Positions 50,331-58,070 of a stretch of 64,000 nt of DNA are shown in pieces. The translations under genes and the position numbers were made by a program. Source of the DNA: Intestinimonas massiliensis (ex Afouda et al. 2020) (lineage in GTDB: Bacteria; Bacillota; Clostridia; Oscillospirales; Oscillospiraceae); assembly GCF_900626285.1 (NCBI RefSeq), contig NZ_LR131147.1, positions 1,642,658 to 1,706,657 on the forward strand. The letters are read 5' to 3'. Under the pieces are notes generated by a model. That model saw only the letters and a list, made by a program, of their open reading frames with translations, was not told the DNA's origin and searched no databases. Positions within the stretch are counted from its first letter, which is position 1. Every line of letters begins with the position of its first letter.

Positions 50331-50394
50331 AACATTTCCCCTCGGGAACTTAATCTTTTTACGCTAAACTGAGGCCATAGCATGAGGTGAGGAT

Positions 50395-51099
50395 ATGAAC
50401 ACCATTCTGATCTGTGACGACGACAAGGACATCGTGTCCGCCCTGGACATCTACCTGTCCAGCGAGGGCTTTGCCACCCTGAAGGCCTACGACGGGCTGG
50501 AGTGCCTCCGCCTGGCGGAGAGCAACCCGGTGGACCTGATCCTGCTGGACGTGATGATGCCCGGTCTGGACGGCATCCGCACCACCGCCAAGCTGCGGGA
50601 GAGCTGCAACGTGCCCATCATCCTGCTCACCGCCAAGAGCGAGGACGCCGACAAGGTGCTGGGCCTGAACATCGGGGCGGACGACTACATCACCAAGCCC
50701 TTCAACCCCATCGAGGTCATCGCCCGGGTGAAGAGCCAGCTGCGGCGGTACACCAGCCTGGGGGGCAAGAGCTCCGGCGGCGGGGCGGGAGACCCGGCCC
50801 TGCTCACCAACGGCGGCATCGTCCTGGACGACGGGGCCAAGTCGGTGACGGTGGACGGGGAGCCGGTGAGCCTGACCCCGCTGGAGTACAACATCCTCCT
50901 GCTGCTGATGAAAAACCCGGGCCGGGTGTTCTCCACCAGCCAGATCTATGAGCTGGTGTGGAACGACCCCTCTCTGGGCTCGGAGAACACCGTGGCGGTC
51001 CACATCCGCCACCTGCGGGAAAAAATAGAGATCGACCCGGCCAACCCCCGGTATATCAAGGTGGTGTGGGGCCTGGGCTACAAGATGGAAAAGGTGTGA
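50395..51099 (+). CDS. OmpR-family response regulator
   Basis: A 234-residue two-domain regulator. The receiver domain (1-120) has the acidic pair 'CDDDKD', phospho-acceptor Asp52 in 'LILLDVMMPG', Thr/Lys residues in 'LLTAKSED' and 'YITKPF' (Lys101). The winged-helix output (about 145-234) has 'LTPLEYNILLLLMKNPGRVFS' (partly) and 'VAVHIRHLREKIE...VVWGLGYKME'. Nearest in style to VanR-like regulators. It is followed by its sensor kinase after 31 nt. The AGGTGAGG site precedes the ATG by a few bases. Confidence 0.95.
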   Translation: MNTILICDDDKDIVSALDIYLSSEGFATLKAYDGLECLRLAESNPVDLILLDVMMPGLDGIRTTAKLRESCNVPIILLTAKSEDADKVLGLNIGADDYITKPFNPIEVIARVKSQLRRYTSLGGKSSGGGAGDPALLTNGGIVLDDGAKSVTVDGEPVSLTPLEYNILLLLMKNPGRVFSTSQIYELVWNDPSLGSENTVAVHIRHLREKIEIDPANPRYIKVVWGLGYKMEKV

Positions 51100-51130
51100 G
51101 GGCCCTCCCCTCCGCCGGTGGGAGAGACGC

Positions 51131-53119
51131 ATGATGAAAACCTTGAGAACCAATCTGGCCGTGAAGCTGGTGGCCTTTTTCCTGGCCATGGCCACCGGCG
51201 CGGGGGGCTTCTGGGCCTCCCTGTTCATTCTCTCCCAGTGGGATACCCTGTGGACGGGGACAGGCTACTACACCAGCAACTCCTATTACCAGGACCTGAG
51301 CAACCGCTTTGACCAGGCCAGGGAGCTGACCTGGCTGATCCAGGACAAGGAGTGGAACGACGGTTCCCTGCCCTACCTGGACCAGCAGCGGCTGGAGGAG
51401 CTGCAGGAGCTGCTCTCCCCGGAGAAGACCAACTTTCGCTTCGCCATCCGGCGCAACGACACCGGCGTGCTGATTTACACCAATGCCGACCCCAACCAGG
51501 CCCTGGACAGCCAGGTCCACACGGTGGTGCGGGAGGCGGTGACCATCAGCATGGATCGGGACGCGCTCAGTTTCTCCGGGGATCAGGACCCAGAGCCCAC
51601 GGAGTACGCAGATAACGGAGACGGGATGCTCAGCTCGGAGCTGGTGCTGGAGTTCGGGGTCACTGACCCTCTCACCGTGGAGGACGAGTTCTACATCGGA
51701 CGTCAGGAGTACGGGGAATACGCCAGCTACCTGCCCGCCCTGGCCCTGCTGGCCCTGGCCCTGGACATCCTGTTCGTGGTGCTGCTGGTGTTCCTGCTCC
51801 GCTCCGCCGGGTGGCGGAAGGGGGCGGAACGGCCGGTGCGGGGCGGCTTTGACCGGATCCCCCTGGACCTGCTCACCTTCGGCCTGATCTGCGCCATAGC
51901 CCTGCTGCTGGCAGGGGGCGATTCCATGACCTTTGCCGCCAATCAGGGCGGCCTGACCACCGATCTGGTGGTGGGCCTGGCCCTTCTCTCCTGCGGGACG
52001 GCCCTGTGCGTCCTCTATTATCTGCTCACCCTGGCGGTGCGCTTCAAGACCCATACCGTCCTGTCCTGCACCGTGATCGCCGCTCTCTGCCGCCTCATTG
52101 CCCGGGCCGTCCGGGCTATGGCCCGGAGCTGGCCCCTCACCTGGCGGGTGGTGCTGGTGTTTCTGCTGTATGTGCTGGGCTCGGTGCTCACCTGGTTCAC
52201 CGTCATCCTGTTCCCCATCTACCAGGGCGCGGTGCTGTTCGGCCTGTGCCGCTGGGCCATCCAGTGGAAAAAGGTGCAGGCGGGCACGGAGCACATTCTG
52301 GGGGGCGAGACCGATTACCAGATCGACACCGTCCATATGTACCACGATCTGGCCGCCCACGCCCGGCAGCTCAACGACCTGAACCAGGCCATCAGCGCCG
52401 CGGTGGAGGAGCGCATCCAGAGCGAGCGGTTCAAGGCCGAGCTCATCACCAACGTGTCCCACGACCTGAAAACGCCCCTCACCTCCATCATCAACTACGT
52501 GGACCTGCTGAAGAAGCAGGGCCTGGACAGCCCGGACGCCCCCGCCTACCTGGAGGTGCTGGACCGGAAGAGCCAGCGGCTGAAAAAGCTGACGGAGGAC
52601 CTGGTGGAGGCCTCCAAGGCCTCTACCGGCAGCCTGCCCGTCCACCTGGAGCGGCTGGGCATGGTGCAGCTCTTCCAGCAGGCTCTGGGGGAGTTTGAGG
52701 AGAAATTTGAGCAGAGCAATCTGACGGTGGTGCCCCGGTTCCCGGCGGAGGAGCTGTGGATCATGGCCGACAGCCGCCATCTGTGGCGGGTAATCGACAA
52801 CCTGCTCTCCAACTGCAACAAGTACGCCCAGGGCGGCACCCGGATCTACGTGGATATCTTCCGGCGGGAGGGCCGGGCGGTGCTCACCATCAAGAACGTC
52901 TCCCGCCAGCAGCTGAACATCCCCGCCGCACAGCTGATGGAGCGGTTCGTCCGGGGGGACGAGGCCCGCACCACTGAGGGCTCCGGCCTGGGGCTGTCCA
53001 TCGCCCGCTCCCTCACCGAGCTCCAGGGCGGCCAGTTCGGCATCGACATCGACGGGGACCTGTTCAAAGCCGCCGTCTCCTTCCCGGAGGTACCGGCCCT
53101 GCCCCCTGAGCCGCAATAA
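51131..53119 (+). CDS. Membrane sensor histidine kinase
   Basis: A 662-residue kinase that should phosphorylate the adjacent regulator. A first membrane helix is at about 10-35, a 160-residue extracytoplasmic sensor follows, then about five hydrophobic segments between residues 198 and 375, more than the usual two. The HisKA domain has 'NVSHDLKTPLTSIINYVDLL' with His444, and the HATPase domain has 'NLLSNCNKYAQGG' (N box) and 'GSGLGLSIARSLTEL' (G2). The multi-pass module may itself be a sensor. The signal is unknown. GGGAGAG precedes the ATG-ATG start. Confidence 0.93.
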   Translation: MMKTLRTNLAVKLVAFFLAMATGAGGFWASLFILSQWDTLWTGTGYYTSNSYYQDLSNRFDQARELTWLIQDKEWNDGSLPYLDQQRLEELQELLSPEKTNFRFAIRRNDTGVLIYTNADPNQALDSQVHTVVREAVTISMDRDALSFSGDQDPEPTEYADNGDGMLSSELVLEFGVTDPLTVEDEFYIGRQEYGEYASYLPALALLALALDILFVVLLVFLLRSAGWRKGAERPVRGGFDRIPLDLLTFGLICAIALLLAGGDSMTFAANQGGLTTDLVVGLALLSCGTALCVLYYLLTLAVRFKTHTVLSCTVIAALCRLIARAVRAMARSWPLTWRVVLVFLLYVLGSVLTWFTVILFPIYQGAVLFGLCRWAIQWKKVQAGTEHILGGETDYQIDTVHMYHDLAAHARQLNDLNQAISAAVEERIQSERFKAELITNVSHDLKTPLTSIINYVDLLKKQGLDSPDAPAYLEVLDRKSQRLKKLTEDLVEASKASTGSLPVHLERLGMVQLFQQALGEFEEKFEQSNLTVVPRFPAEELWIMADSRHLWRVIDNLLSNCNKYAQGGTRIYVDIFRREGRAVLTIKNVSRQQLNIPAAQLMERFVRGDEARTTEGSGLGLSIARSLTELQGGQFGIDIDGDLFKAAVSFPEVPALPPEPQ

Positions 53120-53129
53120 GACAAGAAAA

Positions 53130-53157
53130 AAGAGCCGTCCCATACGGGACGGCTCTT
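53130..53157. terminator. Bidirectional terminator between kinase and rpsR
   Basis: A 12-bp stem AAGAGCCGTCCC/GGGACGGCTCTT (53130-53141 with 53146-53157, ATAC loop), A-rich before and TCTTTT after. The convergent stop codons are 11-13 bp away on each side. Confidence 0.85.
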
Positions 53158-53169
53158 CTTTTCTGCTGA

Positions 53170-53409
53170 TTAGTCGGTGACGAAGGGCAGCAGCGCGATC
53201 TGACGGGCGCGCTTGATGGCCTCGGTCAGCTGACGCTGATGCATGGCGCAGGTGCCGGTGGTGCGGCGGGGCAGGATCTTGCTCCGCTCAGACAGGAACC
53301 GGCGCAGCTTGGCGGCATCCTTATAGTCGATGTGCTCCACCTTATCCACGCAGAAGGTGCAGACCTTGCGGCGCTTCCGGCCGCGGGGACGCTCTCTATC
53401 CATAGCCAT
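53170..53409 (-). CDS. rpsR: 30S ribosomal protein S18
   Basis: A 79-residue S18. 'CTFCVDK' (Cys17, Cys20) with 'GTCAMHQRQL' (Cys54, His57) make a zinc-binding C+ form. 'IDYKDAAKLRRFLSERSKILPRR' is the conserved core, and 'RARQIALLPF' the C-terminus. S18 pairs with S6 in the small subunit platform. It is the last gene of the rpsF-ssb-rpsR operon. Confidence 0.97.
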   Translation of the reverse strand: MAMDRERPRGRKRRKVCTFCVDKVEHIDYKDAAKLRRFLSERSKILPRRTTGTCAMHQRQLTEAIKRARQIALLPFVTD

Positions 53410-53486
53410 AACAGGAAAACCTCCTTTTGACGGGCCTGCAGCCCGTTTGTTTTATGAGGACGGTCTCTCGCCGTCCAAAAGTTCAA

Positions 53487-53972
53487 TCAGAAGGGCAGCT
53501 CTCCATCGTCGTCATCGGAGAGCTCGGCGAACTGATCGCCCGACGCGGGGGGCGCATAGGCGTTGTTGGCCGGGGCCGCCGGAGGGGCATAGCCGCCGGG
53601 TCCGCCGTAGCCGCCGGAAGGCGGGGCGTAACCGCCGCCCTCGGCGTCCCGCTTGGAGTCGCCGAAATACACGTTGTCGGCCACCACCTCGGCGGTAGTG
53701 CGCTTATTGCCGTCCCGGTCGGTCCAGTCACGCATCTGGAGCCGGCCCTCCACCACGGCCAGCCGGCCCTTGGTGAAGAAGCGGGAGACAAATTCCGCCG
53801 TCTGGCGCCAGGCCACCACGTCGATCCAGTCGGTGGCCTTCTCGCCGGTGGTCTTGTCCTTGAAGTCCCGGTCCACCGCCAGCCGGAAGGAGGCCACGGG
53901 GGTCCCCGTCTGGGTGTGGCGGAGCTCGGGATCACGGGCCAGGCGGCCCATGAGAATGATTCGGTTCAGCAT
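53487..53972 (-). CDS. ssb: Single-stranded DNA-binding protein
   Basis: A 161-residue SSB. The OB-fold is residues 1-105 ('LNRIILMGRLARDPELRHTQTG', 'ASFRLAVDRDF', 'DWIDVVAWRQTAEFVSRFF'), followed by a Gly/Pro/Tyr-rich linker and the acidic tip 'DDDDGELPF' that binds replication and repair partners. Located between rpsF and rpsR, as is standard in Firmicutes. Confidence 0.97.
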   Translation of the reverse strand: MLNRIILMGRLARDPELRHTQTGTPVASFRLAVDRDFKDKTTGEKATDWIDVVAWRQTAEFVSRFFTKGRLAVVEGRLQMRDWTDRDGNKRTTAEVVADNVYFGDSKRDAEGGGYAPPSGGYGGPGGYAPPAAPANNAYAPPASGDQFAELSDDDDGELPF

Positions 53973-53988
53973 AGGCGCTTCCCCCTTC

Positions 53989-54285
53989 TTACTCGTCCGT
54001 GCAGACGATGAGGGAACGCATCACGCCGTCGGTGATCCGCAGGATACGATCCAGCTCCCGGGGGAACTCGGGCTTGGAGCTGAAGGTCATCAGCACGTAG
54101 TAGCCCTCGGTCATGTCGTTGATGGGATAGGCCAGGTGGCGCTTGCCCCACTCGTTGACCTCAGCCAGAGTGCCGTTCTGCTCCACCAGAGTCTGGAACT
54201 TGGACACCATGGCAGCGGTGGCTTCCTCGTTCAGGTTGGGATCGAGGATGTAGACCACCTCATAATTTCCGCTGAGTTTTGCCAT
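53989..54285 (-). CDS. rpsF: 30S ribosomal protein S6
   Basis: A 98-residue S6: 'YEVVYILDPNLNEEATAAMVSKF' and 'WGKRHLAYPINDMTEGYYVLMTF' are the two conserved strand-helix blocks. It forms a dimer with S18 on the ribosome. AAGGAGGTG lies 8 nt before the ATG. First gene of the operon. Confidence 0.97.
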   Translation of the reverse strand: MAKLSGNYEVVYILDPNLNEEATAAMVSKFQTLVEQNGTLAEVNEWGKRHLAYPINDMTEGYYVLMTFSSKPEFPRELDRILRITDGVMRSLIVCTDE

Positions 54286-54313
54286 TTTGTTTGCACCTCC
54301 TTATGGACGTATG

Positions 54314-54335
54314 GCCCCCGCCCTTTGTCGGGGGC
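54314..54335 (-). promoter_or_regulatory. Hairpin in the rpsF leader
   Basis: GCCCCCG/CGGGGGC arms (54314-54320 with 54329-54335) around an 8-nt loop in the 5' UTR of rpsF, 29 nt before the start codon. It may be part of an S6:S18-binding leader, which autoregulates this operon in many bacteria. The diagnostic CCG bulge was not established by eye. Confidence 0.4.
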
Positions 54336-54370
54336 AAGGATAGGACCTGTTTTTTCAAACAAGCCCTATT

Positions 54371-54398
54371 ATTATATAAAAATTCTCCAAAAAGTCAA
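54371..54398 (-). promoter_or_regulatory. Promoter of rpsF-ssb-rpsR
   Basis: TTGACT (54393-54398) and TATAAT (54371-54376), 16-bp spacer, in an AT-rich stretch that contrasts with the high GC around it. The leader is about 80 nt. Confidence 0.8.
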
Positions 54399-54575
54399 GT
54401 GTTTTTTCCCATTTTAAAAAAAGAAATGATTTTTGAAATTTTTTCAGCAGGCCGTGCAATAAAACGGCCCCCTCCCACATTTCATAGTCAGAACGGAGGA
54501 CGAAGCCCCACACACGGGGCCCACCGGATCAACATACAATCTATATCAAATCAAATCGTAAAGGAGTTTTCAGAC

Positions 54576-55598
54576 ATGAAAAGAGGTTTCGGTAAAGGTT
54601 TCGCCAGCGGCATCCTGGTGGCCGCGCTCACGGTGGGTCTGGGCGTGTCCGCCCTGGCCGCCACCCGCACCATCACGGTGGATGACAACATCCGGGTCAC
54701 CCTCAACGGCGCCGTGTTCTCCCCCAAGAATGAGCAGGGCAAGGAAGTGCCCCTGTTCTCCTACAACGGCACCACCTATGCCCCCGTCCGGGCCATCTGT
54801 GAGGCCGCCGGCATGAAGGTGGAGTTTGATTCCGCCACCTACACCGCCGTGCTCACCACCCAGGACCAGTATATCGCCTCCACCCCCGCCGCCTCCGACT
54901 ATATCACCGTGGAGAAGGCCAAGCAGGCCGCGCTGAGCCACGCCGGTGTGTCCGCCTCCGACGCCGTCTTCGTTAAGGCCGGCCTGGACTGGGATGACGG
55001 TAAGGTCAAATATGAGGTGGAGTTCTACGTGGGCAACACCGAGTACGACTACGACATCGACGCCGCCACCGGCGCGGTGCTCTCCTACGACCGGGAGTGG
55101 GATGACTTCTCCCTGAACCGGCCCGGCACCAGCACCGGTACCACCACCTCCGGCCTGATCTCCGCCGACAAGGCCAAGGAGATCGCCCTCAACCACGCCG
55201 GGGTATCCGCCTCCAGCGCCACCTTCGTCAAGGCCCAGCTGGACCGGGACGACGGCCGGACCCGGTATGACGTGGAGTTCTACGTGGGCAACACCGAGTA
55301 CGACTATGAGATCGACGCCACCAGCGGCGCCATCGTCTCCTACGACCAGGATTTCGAGAATCACAGCACCGGCAGCACCGGCACCTCCACCTCCAACCTG
55401 ATCACCGAGGCCCGTGCCAAGGAGATCGCCCTGGCCAAGGCTCCCTCCGGCGTCACTGTGGTCAAGTGCCAGCTGGACTTTGACGACGGCCGCTATGTCT
55501 ACGAGATCGAGATGCGCTCCGGCCGCACCGAGTACGACTGCGAGATCAACGCCTCCACCGGCGCTATCATCAACTGGGACGTGGACTACGACGACTGA
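54576..55598 (+). CDS. Secreted protein with three PepSY domains
   Basis: A 340-residue secreted protein. Signal peptide residues 1-29 end 'GVSALAATR'. Residues of about 30-90 match a copper-amine-oxidase-like N-terminal (stalk) domain: 'RVTLNGAVFSP...YNGTTYAPVRAICEAAGMKVEFD'. Three PepSY domains follow ('ITVEKAKQAALSHAG', 'ISADKAKEIALNHAG', 'ITEARAKEIALAKAP'), each ending in a '...YDYDIDAATGAVLS' strand. PepSY domains often inhibit secreted peptidases or act in the cell wall. The ATG follows AAAGGAG by 9 nt. It is monocistronic with a very strong terminator. Confidence 0.88.
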   Translation: MKRGFGKGFASGILVAALTVGLGVSALAATRTITVDDNIRVTLNGAVFSPKNEQGKEVPLFSYNGTTYAPVRAICEAAGMKVEFDSATYTAVLTTQDQYIASTPAASDYITVEKAKQAALSHAGVSASDAVFVKAGLDWDDGKVKYEVEFYVGNTEYDYDIDAATGAVLSYDREWDDFSLNRPGTSTGTTTSGLISADKAKEIALNHAGVSASSATFVKAQLDRDDGRTRYDVEFYVGNTEYDYEIDATSGAIVSYDQDFENHSTGSTGTSTSNLITEARAKEIALAKAPSGVTVVKCQLDFDDGRYVYEIEMRSGRTEYDCEINASTGAIINWDVDYDD

Positions 55599-55610
55599 GC
55601 CGACACAATA

Positions 55611-55652
55611 AAAAGAGGAGCGGCGCAGCAATTGCTGCGCCGCTCCTCTTTT
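55611..55652. terminator. Strong bidirectional terminator
   Basis: A perfect 19-bp stem (55611-55629 with 55634-55652, AATT loop) flanked by AAAA and TTTT within the arms. It ends the PepSY gene (plus) and dpaB (minus). Confidence 0.9.
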
Positions 55653-55663
55653 GTCTCCCGGGG

Positions 55664-56242
55664 TTATTTCCCCAGCAGCAGGGGCTGGAGCTGTTCCCCC
55701 CGGAGAGCGGCGTCAATGGCGTCGTTCACCTGGGAGAAGTCGGCCACCAGGGAGGTGGGTTTTTCCGCCGGATCGTCCTGGCCGAAGGGGACAAAGTAGA
55801 CGTTCTTCTTGTCCAGCAGGGTGCCGATGTTTCTGGCCGAGGATGCCAGGCCGTCGTTGGTGGCCAGGCAGATCACCACCGGCCCGCCGTTGCGCAGGTG
55901 GGCCTTGGCCGCCATGGTCACCGTGGTGTCGGTGATGCCGCCCGCCAGCTTGGCCAGGGTGTTGCCGGTACAGGGACAGATCACCAGCACATCCAGCAGA
56001 TGCTTGGGGCCGATGGGCTCGGCCTTGGGAATGGTGTCGATGACCCGCTTATCACAGATACGCTCCATCTCCCGCATGTACTCGTGGGCCGGGCCGAACC
56101 GGCTGTCGGTGGCGGCGCTGGTCTCGGAGACAATGGGAGTCACGTCGCCGTAGCGGGCGCGGACCTGTTCCAGGGCCGTCATGGCCCGATGATAGGTACA
56201 AAAGGACCCGCAGAAGGCGAATCCCACCCGGATGGGTTCCAT
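55664..56242 (-). CDS. dpaB: Dipicolinate synthase subunit B
   Basis: A 192-residue SpoVFB flavoprotein-like subunit. 'VGFAFCGSFCTYHRAM', 'PIVSETSAATDSRFG', 'VICPCTGNTLAKLAGGITDT' and 'NVYFVPFGQDDPAEKPTSLVAD' are diagnostic. With DpaA it makes dipicolinic acid, which is packed in the spore core by the mother cell. It starts 2 nt after the dpaA-like gene. Its presence marks a spore-forming lineage. Confidence 0.95.
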   Translation of the reverse strand: MEPIRVGFAFCGSFCTYHRAMTALEQVRARYGDVTPIVSETSAATDSRFGPAHEYMREMERICDKRVIDTIPKAEPIGPKHLLDVLVICPCTGNTLAKLAGGITDTTVTMAAKAHLRNGGPVVICLATNDGLASSARNIGTLLDKKNVYFVPFGQDDPAEKPTSLVADFSQVNDAIDAALRGEQLQPLLLGK

Positions 56243-56244
56243 AG

Positions 56245-56757
56245 CTACACTCCTAACTCATTCAATATGTGGCAGATGGTATTGCGCAGGTAGGCCGCCG
56301 CCGTGGCCGGAGCCACCCGTCCGGGGAGGGACAGGGCCTGAATGGCCTTTACCCCCAGGGCCTTGGCGGCCTCAAAGTCCACGCCTCCGGGGAGGGAGGC
56401 CAGGTCGATGACCACGCACTCCGGCTTCAGCTCCCCCAGCTCCTCCTCCCCCAGCACTTGGGCGGGCACGGTGTTGACGATCAGGTCATAGCCGCACAGC
56501 CAGCCTTTCAGCTCGCCGGTGTGCTCGGTGCCGAAGCCGAACCCCTCCGCCCAGGCCAGGTGGGCATACTTCCGGGCGGCCACGCTGACCCTGGCGCCCA
56601 GCCCCGCCAGCCGGGGAGCCAGGGCCCGGCCCAGCCGTCCGTATCCGATGACCAGGGCCCGGCTGCCGTGGAGGGTGACGGGCATCTCCTCCAGGGCGAT
56701 CTGGATGGCCCCCTCTGCGGTGGGGAGCGCAGGGGCAAAAGGACACAGGGCGGACAA
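56245..56757 (-). CDS. dpaA: 5'-truncated dipicolinate synthase subunit A
   Basis: Only the C-terminal half of DpaA (about 290-300 residues) is present: 170 codons from a TTG at 56757. The surviving part begins just before the conserved 'PTAEGAIQIALEEM' and keeps the Rossmann motif 'GYGRLGRALAPRLAGLGA', 'NTVPAQVLGEEEL', 'VIDLASLPGGVDF' and 'SLPGRVAPATAAAYL'. About 120-135 N-terminal residues are missing and the 56 bp before it hold only the terminator of the upstream YibE/F gene. GGAGGGG near the TTG lies in that hairpin. Either the pathway is disabled or a shortened protein works. No frameshift is seen. Confidence 0.75.
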   Translation of the reverse strand: MSALCPFAPALPTAEGAIQIALEEMPVTLHGSRALVIGYGRLGRALAPRLAGLGARVSVAARKYAHLAWAEGFGFGTEHTGELKGWLCGYDLIVNTVPAQVLGEEELGELKPECVVIDLASLPGGVDFEAAKALGVKAIQALSLPGRVAPATAAAYLRNTICHILNELGV

Positions 56758-56758
56758 A

Positions 56759-56796
56759 ACGCGCCCCTCCGGACCCAGGTCCGGAGGGGCGCGTTC
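56759..56796 (-). terminator. Perfect palindrome, terminator of the YibE/F gene
   Basis: 18-bp arms (56759-56776 with 56779-56796) with a 2-nt centre; on the minus strand it is followed by GTTTTG. It ends 17 nt after the YibE/F stop and runs directly into the truncated dpaA start, so any dpaA message from upstream must pass this hairpin. Confidence 0.7.
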
Positions 56797-56813
56797 TGAT
56801 TCTAGCTGCTTTT

Positions 56814-57992
56814 TCAGCGCCTGCCGCCCTTGGCGGTCAGCAGGACGGAGGCGAAGAGGGAGACCAGGGGGACCGTCAGGATGATGCCCACGGAGCCGGC
56901 CACGCTCTGGATCAGCTCGATGGCCATGGAGTCGCTGTTGATGATCTGGATCAGCGGATAGCCGTACACCTGGAACAGCAGCAGCATATTGAAGGCGGCG
57001 CCGGCAAAGGCCAGGATCAGGGTGTTGGCCATGGTGCCCATGGCGTCCCGGCCGATGTTCATGCCGGAGCGGAACAGCTCCCCCGCCGTCAGGCCGGGAT
57101 TGACCGCCCGCAGCTCACTGCACGCGGAGGAGATGGACATGGCTACGTCCATCACCGCGCCCAGGGCGGCGATCAGGATGCCGCTGACCAGCAGCCCCCG
57201 GATCTCCAGAGGGCTGTCATAGGCCCGGAGCACCAGGTCCTCCGCCTCCGACATGTTGAATCCGCTGATGGGGGTGATCTGTCCCACGATCCAGGCGAAC
57301 AGCCCCGCCGCCGCCACGCCGCACACGCAGCCCAGGCCTGCGCACAGGGTCTTGCGGGTGAAGCCGGTGAGCATCAGCAGGGAGGCCGCCGCCGTCAGGG
57401 CGGCGATGGCCACCGCCGACAGGATGGGGGGCCCCCCCCGCAGCACCATGGGGATCAGCAGCAGCCAGATCCCCGCCAGGGTATAGGCCAGGCCCAGCAG
57501 GGCCATGATCCCCTTCTTCCCGCCGATGACCACCAGCAGCAGGGCAAACACGGCGATCATCCCCGCCAGCACCGGCCCCCGGTCGTAGTTGGGGATGGAG
57601 ATGACGTAGGGTGCGCCGCTGTCGTCCAGGTCCAGCCGGACGATGACCCGGGTACCCAGGGAGCAGTCCACATTGGCGTAGGCGGTCAGGTAGTTGGCGG
57701 CCTCCAGAACGGCCCCCTTGTAGGGGCCGGTGAGGATCTCCAGCTGCAGCTGCTGGGTGCCCACCCGCAGGCCCTCCGTCCAGTCCTCCGGCTGGGCGTT
57801 GTCAGACAGGATGTCATCCACCCGGGCCACGGCAAACAGCCGCTTCTGGGCCGCCGTCTGCCCGGTGTCTCCAGCGCCCAGGAGCAGGCAGCCCGCCGCC
57901 AGGACCAGGAACAGCAGCAGCCCGGTCACAACGGCGGCCAGGCGGCGGCCCGTCCATACAGGCGGCCTCTCAACAGCTTGTTTTCGGCCCAT
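56814..57992 (-). CDS. YibE/F-like membrane protein
   Basis: A 392-residue polytopic protein of the YibE/F family. An N-terminal membrane anchor (about 18-41) precedes an 80-residue extracytoplasmic region with an OB-like feel ('FAVARVDDIL...VRLDLDDSG'), then seven or eight hydrophobic helices ('MIAVFALLLVVIGGKKGIMALLGLAYT', 'LVSGILIAALGAVMDVAMSISSA', 'GMNIGRDAMGTMANTLILAFAG', each quoted in part). The 'GAVMDVAMSI' and 'IGRDAMGTMANTL' blocks are family markers. Function is unknown; transport has been suggested for the family. No clear promoter is visible in the 78 bp upstream. Confidence 0.85.
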   Translation of the reverse strand: MGRKQAVERPPVWTGRRLAAVVTGLLLFLVLAAGCLLLGAGDTGQTAAQKRLFAVARVDDILSDNAQPEDWTEGLRVGTQQLQLEILTGPYKGAVLEAANYLTAYANVDCSLGTRVIVRLDLDDSGAPYVISIPNYDRGPVLAGMIAVFALLLVVIGGKKGIMALLGLAYTLAGIWLLLIPMVLRGGPPILSAVAIAALTAAASLLMLTGFTRKTLCAGLGCVCGVAAAGLFAWIVGQITPISGFNMSEAEDLVLRAYDSPLEIRGLLVSGILIAALGAVMDVAMSISSACSELRAVNPGLTAGELFRSGMNIGRDAMGTMANTLILAFAGAAFNMLLLFQVYGYPLIQIINSDSMAIELIQSVAGSVGIILTVPLVSLFASVLLTAKGGRR

Positions 57993-58023
57993 ATCGGTGG
58001 GTCCCCCTCTCTCCTGAAAAGAT

Positions 58024-58053
58024 GGAGCCGCCCGCCATGGGGCGGGCGGCTCC
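58024..58053 (-). terminator. Terminator of the large SLH protein gene
   Basis: A 13-bp stem GGAGCCGCCCGCC/GGCGGGCGGCTCC (58024-58036 with 58041-58053, ATGG loop), then TTTT on the minus strand, 17 nt past the stop codon. Confidence 0.75.
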
Positions 58054-58070
58054 CTTGTATCTGCCTTGGA

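Noticed and set aside
53487..53972. Phage or plasmid SSB
   Set aside because: It sits in the standard rpsF-ssb-rpsR order, so it is the housekeeping copy.
56759..56796. A frameshift that would restore the dpaA N-terminus
   Set aside because: The 56 bp between dpaA and the YibE/F stop are too short to hold the missing 120 or so residues in any frame.
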